Origin: Bacteroidota bacterium
GTDB lineage: Bacteria > Bacteroidota > Bacteroidia > Flavobacteriales_D > Sanyastnellaceae
Assembly (NCBI GenBank): GCA_027618855.1
Contig: JAQCID010000101.1
Coordinates: forward strand, 1 to 5,242
Direction: 5' to 3'
Length of the DNA: 5,242 nt
Below the pieces are notes generated by a model, which made no database searches, was not told where the DNA came from, and saw only the letters and a program-made list of their open reading frames with translations. Shown piece by piece: positions 1-5,242 of this stretch; the stretch's first letter is position 1; every line of letters starts with the position of its first letter. The position numbers were made by a program, and so were the translations under genes.

Positions 1-969
1 TCAAAACCCAGCACACTTCCATTTATCGAAATTGATAAAAAGCGAATAATCACTTCAACGGAAGCTCTTTCTCTTGCCAAACTCCCAAAATCTTTGGTGG
101 TGATCGGAGGAGGTGTGATCGGCCTAGAGCTGGGATCTGTCTATGCGCGCTTAGGAACAGAGGTTACCGTGATCGAATACATGGACTCCTTGATCGCATC
201 AATGGATCGGACTTTGGGGAAAGAACTTCTTCGTTCTTTGAAAAAACTAGGAATCAAATTTCATCTTAAAACCGGTGTAAAAGAGGTAAAAGCTGCAGGA
301 AGAAGTGTCACAATTAAGGCCGACAATAAGAAAGGAGAAGAATTGACGTTCAAAGCTGAATACTGCCTTGTGAGTGTCGGGCGCAAACCATTTACAAATG
401 GTCTCAATCTCGATGCTGCCGGGATCACGACGGATGAGCGTGGCATGATTCCCGTGGACGAAAAACTCCGAACTTCGCAACCCCATATTTTTGCAATCGG
501 GGACGTCATTAAAGGCGCTATGCTCGCTCACAAAGCGGAAGAAGAAGGCGTTTTCGTTGCAGAAATAATTAACGGCGAGCATCCACACATCGATTACAAC
601 CTCATTCCGGGCGTTGTATATACTTGGCCAGAAGTAGCCTCTGTCGGCCGTACTGAAGAGCAACTAAAGGCGGAAGGAGTGAACTACAAGGTGGGGTCTT
701 TCCCATTTAAAGCCAGTGGCCGAGCTCGTGCGAGCATGGACACAGATGGCCTAGTCAAAGTCCTTGCTCACTCGGATAGTGATGAGATTTTAGGGGTTCA
801 CATGATAGGCCCTAGAGCCGCAGATATGATCGCAGAAGCGGTCGTGGCAATGGAGTTTCGAGCCTCCGCTGAGGACATCTCACGTATGAGTCATGCCCAC
901 CCCACGTACACCGAGGCCCTGAAAGAGGCTGCCCTGGCCGCTACAGGAGATAGAGCACTTCACGTTTAA
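1..969 (+). CDS. lpdA: Dihydrolipoyl dehydrogenase (E3 / lipoamide dehydrogenase), 5'-truncated by window edge
   Basis: This flavoenzyme reoxidises dihydrolipoamide on the E2 subunits of 2-oxoacid dehydrogenase complexes (or on glycine cleavage H protein) and passes the electrons to NAD+ in the cytoplasm. The frame is open from base 1, so the gene begins upstream. About 322 codons are visible against roughly 465-475 in the family, so the N-terminal FAD-binding part with the redox CxxxxC pair is missing from the window. Visible motifs are the NAD-binding GGGVIG loop (106-123) followed by a beta-strand ending in VTVIE, the second FAD-contact motif FAIGD (490-504), and the C-terminal dimerisation domain with the catalytic His-Glu dyad in HAHPTYTE (892-915). 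That last motif, with the C-terminal EALKEAAL stretch, separates it from glutathione or mercuric reductases. The TTG at 94 lies inside the NAD-binding domain and is not a real start. Which complex it serves cannot be told from here. Confidence 0.95.
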   Translation, partial: SKPSTLPFIEIDKKRIITSTEALSLAKLPKSLVVIGGGVIGLELGSVYARLGTEVTVIEYMDSLIASMDRTLGKELLRSLKKLGIKFHLKTGVKEVKAAGRSVTIKADNKKGEELTFKAEYCLVSVGRKPFTNGLNLDAAGITTDERGMIPVDEKLRTSQPHIFAIGDVIKGAMLAHKAEEEGVFVAEIINGEHPHIDYNLIPGVVYTWPEVASVGRTEEQLKAEGVNYKVGSFPFKASGRARASMDTDGLVKVLAHSDSDEILGVHMIGPRAADMIAEAVVAMEFRASAEDISRMSHAHPTYTEALKEAALAATGDRALHV

Positions 970-987
970 TCCGTTTACCACAGCTTC

Positions 988-2229
988 GTGCACGTCCCCG
1001 ATTTAAGTAGCCTCTGTGAAAGTGAATCTCACGTTGTTCTGCTTTTTGATCAATCCCCAAATCGTTCATGCTTGTTAGGTATTGGCGTAAAACGTGAGCT
1101 TGTCTTCAAAAAATCAGAGCCGGGAATCCTCGATGCGCTAGAACAATTTTCAAAGGAGGGAAACGCATGGACATTTGGGTGGTTTGGCTATGATTTAAAA
1201 AACGAAATAGAAAACCTAGAGACTCGAAATACAGATTCTTTAGGGCATCCGATACTGGCTTGGTGGGAACCGGAAATCGTCATTCAGTTTTCTGATTCCT
1301 CCGTCGAGGTTTTAAGCGGTGACATCAAGGACCCCAGAACACAAGAAGCGCTTCAAGCCATACACCAGAAGGGAGAGATAAAAGAAGTTGGAGGGATGGG
1401 AGAAATGGTTTGGTCTTGGGATAGAAGCAAATATTTACAGGCATTCGACGAAGTGAAACATCTTATCCAAAATGGAGATGTGTATGAATTAAACCTATGC
1501 ATGCCCCTCAAAGGCAAAGCATCTCCAAATGCAAGCTGGCCCCTTTTCTGCCGTTTACAAAACCTCACACAAGCTCCTTTTAGTGGATACTTACAGTGCA
1601 GATCTGCGCGGATTATGAGTGGCAGCCCAGAACGATTTTTAAAACGTGAAGGTGATCGTTTGATGTCTCAACCGATTAAAGGAACCGTTCGAAGAGGACG
1701 TTCGGCTGAAGAAGACAATGCGCTGATCGATGCGCTTAAATGCAGCGAAAAAGAACGCGCTGAAAACGTGATGATCGTAGACCTTGTCCGCAACGACCTA
1801 AGTCGTATCGCTCAGAAAGCCACTGTAGAAGTCACTGAGCTTTGTGGCATTCATTCTTTCCAAACTGTACACCAAATGGTTTCTACCATAGAGTGCAGAC
1901 TCCGTAAAGACAAAGGGCTTTCTGACATCTTACGCGCTACTTTCCCGATGGGATCTATGACAGGAGCACCGAAAATATCGGCCATGAAACATATAGACCG
2001 AATCGAGCTAGAAGGCAGAGGTTCATATTCCGGTTCAATAGGCTATATCACACCGACAGGTGATTTTGACTTCAACGTTCTGATCCGATCGCTCTTCCAC
2101 AATTCAAAGACAGAGATGCTTGTAGCAAATGTAGGGGGAGCAATCACTTCACTTAGCGATGCTCATGAAGAATACGAAGAATGCATGTTAAAAGCTGAAG
2201 CGATCCTCAAGGCAGTAAGCCATGAATGA
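988..2229 (+). CDS. pabB: Aminodeoxychorismate synthase component I (chorismate-binding enzyme, PabB)
   Basis: The enzyme converts chorismate plus ammonia to 4-amino-4-deoxychorismate, the first step of p-aminobenzoate synthesis for folate. It is predicted to be cytoplasmic. The 413-residue protein has an N-terminal domain (about 1-130, with FGWFGYDLKNEIE at 63-75) and a chorismate-binding domain from about 145 to the end. Motifs seen in order are GDVYELN, PIKGT (229-233), ENVMIVDLVRND (259-270), GSMTGAPK (322-329), GSIGYI (349-354) and DFNVLIR (361-367). Lys231 in PIKGT is the residue that marks PabB; anthranilate synthase TrpE has Ala there. This favours PabB over TrpE, although automatic annotation may say 'anthranilate synthase component I family'. 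The GTG at 988 is the first possible start after the lpdA stop, and no ATG occurs before about residue 135, so the start is fairly safe despite lacking a Shine-Dalgarno. The 18-base gap suggests cotranscription with lpdA. No glutaminase (PabA) or lyase (PabC) partner lies in the window. Confidence 0.93.
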   Translation: MHVPDLSSLCESESHVVLLFDQSPNRSCLLGIGVKRELVFKKSEPGILDALEQFSKEGNAWTFGWFGYDLKNEIENLETRNTDSLGHPILAWWEPEIVIQFSDSSVEVLSGDIKDPRTQEALQAIHQKGEIKEVGGMGEMVWSWDRSKYLQAFDEVKHLIQNGDVYELNLCMPLKGKASPNASWPLFCRLQNLTQAPFSGYLQCRSARIMSGSPERFLKREGDRLMSQPIKGTVRRGRSAEEDNALIDALKCSEKERAENVMIVDLVRNDLSRIAQKATVEVTELCGIHSFQTVHQMVSTIECRLRKDKGLSDILRATFPMGSMTGAPKISAMKHIDRIELEGRGSYSGSIGYITPTGDFDFNVLIRSLFHNSKTEMLVANVGGAITSLSDAHEEYEECMLKAEAILKAVSHE

Positions 2230-2307
2230 TTGCCGTTACATAGATTTCACTCTCAATTCAACAACAGTATCCTCTTGTAATCCTTAACTTTACATCTTCA
2301 ACCGCAC

Positions 2308-3705
2308 ATGAAAACGCTCCATCATCTTATTTCTCGATTTGAAAAGGATTTGAGAAAATGCCGGGTTGCGGAGGGGGAACTCATTATCGCAGCATGTAGT
2401 GGAGGGGTGGATTCGATGTGCCTCGCCAATGCATTGTTAAAAGCAGGGGCGAAATTTGAGGTCGCACACGTGAATTTTCAGTTGAGAGGCGAGGACAGTC
2501 AGGCGGACGCAAAAAATGTTCAGGACTGGTGTGAAGAAAATAGTGTCGTGTACCACATGAAGAAATTGCCTGCAGAAGAGGAGGCAACCCGAAAGGGGGA
2601 TGGGATTCAGGATGCGGCAAGGCGTCTTCGATATGCTTGGTTTGAGGAATTAAGGACAGAGCGAGGTGCTGCTTGTGTTGCCGTTGCGCACCATATGAAA
2701 GACCAAACCGAAACGCTACTTATTCAACTTCTGAGAGGTGTTTCTCCTTCTTCCTTAGGAGGAATGTCTCCCAGAAATATGAACGTTATTCGACCTTTTC
2801 TAAGCTGGAGCCAAGAAGAAATTGAGGAATGGGTAGCGCTAGACCGCGTCCCCTTCAGAGAGGACAAATCAAATCAAAGTCCCAAGTATTTGAGGAATAG
2901 AATTCGCAACGAGGTATTGCCATTGTTAGAATCAATCCGTTCTGGCTCTGTCGCTCACATCGCAGAATGGGCGGATAGATTGCGGTCACAAGCATTCGCA
3001 GTAGAAAGTTCGATCAGTGATGCCACACGTGACATTGTCAGATTTTCAGAAATAGAATACAATGCATACGATGGCGAAATCTGTCGCATTCACATGAAGG
3101 CATTGTGGGATTCGTCGTGGGGAGAACAAGTATTCGATCGGTTACTTGCTGAGAGACATTGGCCCTACGGGGCTAGAAAAGAAGCATTTACTTTAGGCCA
3201 AGCGTCTATAGGTGCTGAGATTACGTATGAATCTGACTCTCTGACTCGTGAGAGGGACTTCATCTTGTTGCGAAATATCCCCGTGAAGGCTTCCGCATCA
3301 CACGTGAATTTTGAATGCGCTATCACTGAGGAAGAAGGAAGTTGCGAAAGTCTAAGTTGGCGGAGTGAAATAAATGACGACATCTCGGTTCCGCCTACCC
3401 CGCCACACATTCTATGGATGGATTTGGACTCTTTAAAATACCCGCTTCTTTGGCGATTATGGAGAGAAGGTGATCAATTGGAACCCAACGGAATGGCCGG
3501 AACGGTCAATGTCAGCGACCTCCTGACACAGTGGAAAGTTCCGAATATTTCAAGAAAAAACGCGCGGGTTTTGGCCGATGCTAGAGGTCAAATATTGTGG
3601 GTTTTCGTGTCAAGTGAGATTGGCGCTAAATCTAGAATATCACGAAATGTCCAACTTACTGAAGGACCCAAGAAACTCATCTTGGAGGCCAAGTTTTCAG
3701 CGTAA
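2308..3705 (+). CDS. tilS: tRNA(Ile)-lysidine synthetase TilS
   Basis: TilS attaches lysine to C34 of the CAU anticodon of tRNA-Ile2 using ATP. The resulting lysidine makes the tRNA read AUA and be charged with isoleucine; the enzyme is normally essential and cytoplasmic. The 465-residue protein has an N-terminal PP-loop ATPase domain with SGGVDS (31-36), HVNFQLRGEDS (54-64), QDAARRLRYAWF (101-112), AHHMKDQTETLLIQLLRG (127-144), RPF (162-164) and EDKSNQSPKYLRNRIRNEVLP (from 185). These are the classic TilS signatures. A less conserved middle follows, then the TilS C-terminal domain around WREGDQLEPNGMAG (about 385-398). The length is close to other Bacteroidota TilS proteins (about 430-470). 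The ATG at 2308 is the only standard start after an in-frame stop at 2278-2280; no Shine-Dalgarno precedes it. The C-terminal domain departs from the usual lysine-rich pattern (see findings). It lies 78 bases after pabB and 91 before dsbD. Confidence 0.96.
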   Translation: MKTLHHLISRFEKDLRKCRVAEGELIIAACSGGVDSMCLANALLKAGAKFEVAHVNFQLRGEDSQADAKNVQDWCEENSVVYHMKKLPAEEEATRKGDGIQDAARRLRYAWFEELRTERGAACVAVAHHMKDQTETLLIQLLRGVSPSSLGGMSPRNMNVIRPFLSWSQEEIEEWVALDRVPFREDKSNQSPKYLRNRIRNEVLPLLESIRSGSVAHIAEWADRLRSQAFAVESSISDATRDIVRFSEIEYNAYDGEICRIHMKALWDSSWGEQVFDRLLAERHWPYGARKEAFTLGQASIGAEITYESDSLTRERDFILLRNIPVKASASHVNFECAITEEEGSCESLSWRSEINDDISVPPTPPHILWMDLDSLKYPLLWRLWREGDQLEPNGMAGTVNVSDLLTQWKVPNISRKNARVLADARGQILWVFVSSEIGAKSRISRNVQLTEGPKKLILEAKFSA

Positions 3706-3713
3706 GTCCAATA

Positions 3714-3733
3714 TTATAGGGAATTCCCTATAA
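3714..3733. repeat. Perfect 20-bp palindrome between tilS and dsbD (candidate operator or stem-loop)
   Basis: The bases TTATAGGGAA followed by TTCCCTATAA read identically on both strands over all 20 positions; the symmetry breaks at 3713/3734. It starts nine bases after the tilS stop and ends 63 bases before the dsbD ATG. As DNA it would suit a dimeric regulator acting on dsbD. As RNA it could fold into an 8-bp stem with an AAUU loop. No run of U follows on either strand, so it is not a standard intrinsic terminator. The symmetry is certain, the function is not. Confidence 0.9.
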
Positions 3734-3796
3734 ATCTTAAAGAGGCTCGTAATTAAAAAGATACGTTTATCTTTATCGCTCAAGAAAAATGACATA

Positions 3797-3859
3797 ATGA
3801 ACCGCATTTATACGGCTTTACTTGCAATTTTTTGCATTACAAACATCAGTATTTCAGCT
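3797..3859 (+). other. Predicted Sec signal peptide of DsbD
   Basis: Residues 1-21 have a short start with Arg3, a hydrophobic core (ALLAIFCITNISI) and a small-residue SISA ending just before Gln22. This fits a type I signal peptidase site and puts the following domain in the periplasm. Cys13 sits inside the hydrophobic core without a lipobox, so a lipoprotein is unlikely. Confidence 0.75.
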
Positions 3860-5242
3860 CAAATCGAGGACCCGATATCTTGGAAGATCAACCTCTATGA
3901 AACAGCTGTGGAAGGCCAAGTAGAAGTTGTTTACAACGCATCTCTCGACCCTTGCTGGCATATCTATTCGCAGTTTTTAGACAGTGATGACGGACCTATT
4001 GCGACCGCATTTTATAACGAAGAAAACGAAACAATAGAAGGAGTAACTGAGTGCGAACCCTACATGTCTTTCGATCCAAACTTCATGATGGATCTGAAAT
4101 ATTTTAAAGAGGAGGTTTACTGGAGTTCTTTCATAAATCTGGCTGATTTAGCGTCTACAGACACCTTAAAAGGATCTCTTCTGTATATGGTGTGTGACGC
4201 CACCAAGTGCCTCCCTCCCACCGACGTTTATTATGCACTCCCGCTTTCAGATTTAAATCCAGCAGCTTCTAGACCTGATCTATGTCCACCATCCAAACAC
4301 CTTTGCAAAGAAGACGATCAAGGGAAAGAAGACACTCACGGGGAAGAAGACGATCAAGAGGAAGGGGGGCTGATTTGGATTTTCTTGATGGGATTCGGGT
4401 TGGGGTTTGCGGCATTGCTTACGCCGTGTGTATTCCCTATGATACCTATGACCGTGAGCTTTTTCACAAAAACCAGTAAGACAAGAGCTCAAGGAATAAA
4501 GAACGCCTTGCTTTATGGATTCTTTATCATTTTTATCTATACTGGCCTAGGGCTTGCACTCACAGCTATCTTCGGCGTAGATATTATGAATGTGATCTCT
4601 ACAGATCCTTTTTTCAACGTAGGTCTATTCATTCTGTTACTCATTTTCGGAATGAGCTTTTTGGGTGCCTTTGAAATCCAATTGCCACAAAGCTGGGCAA
4701 ACAAAGCTGATGCAGCTTCAGACAGAGGAGGAATCATAGGGATTTTCTTTATGGCTGCTACATTGGCAATCGTTTCTTTCTCTTGCACAGGCCCACTCAT
4801 TGGAGGGGCTTTGGCCGGTGCCGCTACGGGATCATTCGCTGCTCCCACAGCGGTAATGTTGGGATTCTCTATTGCGCTTTCTATTCCGTTTATGCTTTTC
4901 AGTGCATTCCCCGGATGGCTTAACTCACTTCCGTCTTCTGGAGGTTGGCTGAACACAGTGAAAGTTGTTTTAGGTCTTCTCGAAATAGGATTCGCCTTTA
5001 AATTCTTGAGCAATGCAGATCTCGTGCTTCAGCTGGGTTTACTCCAAAGAGAGCTCTTTATTGCGATTTGGATTGCGATCTCTCTTGTGATAGCGATCTA
5101 CCTTTTTGGATGGATTACGCTCCCTCACGACAGCAAAACAGAACGCATTGGCGTATTTAGATTTGGTACAGGCATGGTGTTCTTTACGCTTGGGATTTAC
5201 CTGGTTCCAGGCATGTGGGGCGCGCCGGTAAGTCTCATTTCT
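3797..5242 (+). CDS. dsbD: Protein-disulfide reductase DsbD-like (periplasmic alpha domain plus membrane electron carrier), 3'-truncated by window edge
   Basis: DsbD carries electrons from cytoplasmic thioredoxin across the inner membrane to periplasmic thiol proteins (DsbC-like isomerases, cytochrome c maturation). The frame stays open for 482 codons to the window end. Visible in order are a signal peptide (1-21, cleavage after SISA), a DsbD-alpha-like periplasmic domain (about 22-155) with WHIYSQ (54-59) and the Cys pair C133/C138 in VCDATKCLPP, an acidic repeat linker (about 171-191), and a multi-pass membrane domain from 192. The membrane domain carries the two redox cysteines C211 (LLTPCVFPMIP) and C330 (SFSCTGP), as in the DsbD/CcdA family. 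The visible part ends in VPGMWGAP, shortly before where a C-terminal thioredoxin-like domain with CxxC would be expected; that domain is beyond the window. The ATG at 3797 is chosen because the signal peptide follows directly; the upstream sequence is A-rich with no Shine-Dalgarno. Extra cysteines C53, C86, C163 and C170 are unusual. A shorter CcdA-like protein without the thioredoxin domain cannot be excluded. Confidence 0.93.
   Translation, partial: MNRIYTALLAIFCITNISISAQIEDPISWKINLYETAVEGQVEVVYNASLDPCWHIYSQFLDSDDGPIATAFYNEENETIEGVTECEPYMSFDPNFMMDLKYFKEEVYWSSFINLADLASTDTLKGSLLYMVCDATKCLPPTDVYYALPLSDLNPAASRPDLCPPSKHLCKEDDQGKEDTHGEEDDQEEGGLIWIFLMGFGLGFAALLTPCVFPMIPMTVSFFTKTSKTRAQGIKNALLYGFFIIFIYTGLGLALTAIFGVDIMNVISTDPFFNVGLFILLLIFGMSFLGAFEIQLPQSWANKADAASDRGGIIGIFFMAATLAIVSFSCTGPLIGGALAGAATGSFAAPTAVMLGFSIALSIPFMLFSAFPGWLNSLPSSGGWLNTVKVVLGLLEIGFAFKFLSNADLVLQLGLLQRELFIAIWIAISLVIAIYLFGWITLPHDSKTERIGVFRFGTGMVFFTLGIYLVPGMWGAPVSLIS
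4307..4360 (+). repeat. Three in-frame 18-bp tandem repeats encoding an acidic linker in dsbD
   Basis: Units lie at 4307-4324, 4325-4342 and 4343-4360 and encode KEDDQG, KEDTHG and EEDDQE. Unit 1 matches unit 2 at 15 of 18 bases and unit 3 at 16 of 18; a GAAGGGGGG remnant follows. The stretch is strongly acidic and joins the periplasmic alpha domain to the first membrane helix. Because the unit length is a multiple of three, copy changes would alter linker length without a frameshift. Confidence 0.85.

Noticed and set aside
247..663. Minus-strand open frame of 138 codons inside lpdA
   Set aside because: It is antisense to the conserved NAD-binding and FAD-contact regions and shows no motif of its own.
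2235..2281. GTTACA and TGTAAT as a possible inverted repeat between pabB and tilS
   Set aside because: The arms are six bases with a mismatch and widely spaced, so they do not support a stem-loop or terminator.
2285..2292. TAACTTTA before tilS, resembling the Bacteroidota -7 box (TAnnTTTG)
   Set aside because: The last base mismatches and no TTG -33 element sits about 19-21 bases upstream. The motif is short and expected by chance in AT-rich spacers.
3762..3775. Overlapping TACGTTTA and TATCTTTA before dsbD, resembling -7 boxes
   Set aside because: Position is plausible for a dsbD promoter, but both lack the final G and no TTG -33 element is found at the right distance, so I do not call a promoter.
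3789..3799. ATG ACA TAA mini-ORF whose stop overlaps the dsbD start (TAATG)
   Set aside because: Two codons with no ribosome-binding site; a chance arrangement in an A-rich leader is more likely than a regulatory leader peptide.
4280..4492. Overlapping + and - strand small open frames at the acidic linker
   Set aside because: Both come from reading the GAAGA-rich repeat in other frames (Arg/Ser-rich on +, Phe/Pro-rich on -), while the dsbD frame is clearly the coding one.
4537..5013. Long minus-strand open frame (158 codons) opposite dsbD
   Set aside because: It lies antisense to the conserved DsbD membrane domain, with low-complexity Pro/Ala/Lys-rich content that mirrors the sense codons and no recognisable domain. 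It is a shadow.

Overview
The window holds four co-directional housekeeping genes on the + strand, packed closely. In order they are the 3' part of a dihydrolipoyl dehydrogenase gene (lpdA), a complete aminodeoxychorismate synthase component I gene (pabB), a complete tRNA(Ile)-lysidine synthetase gene (tilS), and the 5' two-thirds or so of a DsbD-type protein-disulfide reductase gene (dsbD) that runs off the right edge. No RNA gene, insertion sequence, CRISPR array or phage gene is visible.

The organism is most likely a member of Bacteroidota, probably flavobacterium-like. This is inferred from three things. The PabB N-terminal region carries a WTFGWFGYDLKNEIENL stretch typical of that phylum. 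The DsbD has the WHIYSQ and SFSCTGP signatures of Bacteroidota homologues. None of the three visible starts has a Shine-Dalgarno sequence, which is usual in that phylum. From memory, pabB-tilS-dsbD is also a recurrent gene order there. I could not run a search to confirm this.

Layout: lpdA ends at 969, and pabB starts only 18 bases later in the same reading frame, with a GTG start. A 78-base gap separates pabB from tilS and a 91-base gap separates tilS from dsbD. The second gap contains a perfect 20-bp palindrome (3714-3733) nine bases after the tilS stop. It is the most conspicuous non-coding signal in the window and a candidate operator or short stem-loop. Inside dsbD, three in-frame 18-bp tandem repeats encode an acidic linker between the periplasmic domain and the membrane domain.

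The genes serve different pathways: lipoamide-linked oxidation, folate synthesis, tRNA modification and periplasmic thiol redox. They look like a housekeeping cluster and not one dedicated system. I see no evidence of an undescribed system. The points worth a second look are the palindrome, extra cysteines and a repeat linker in DsbD, and a divergent C-terminal domain in TilS.
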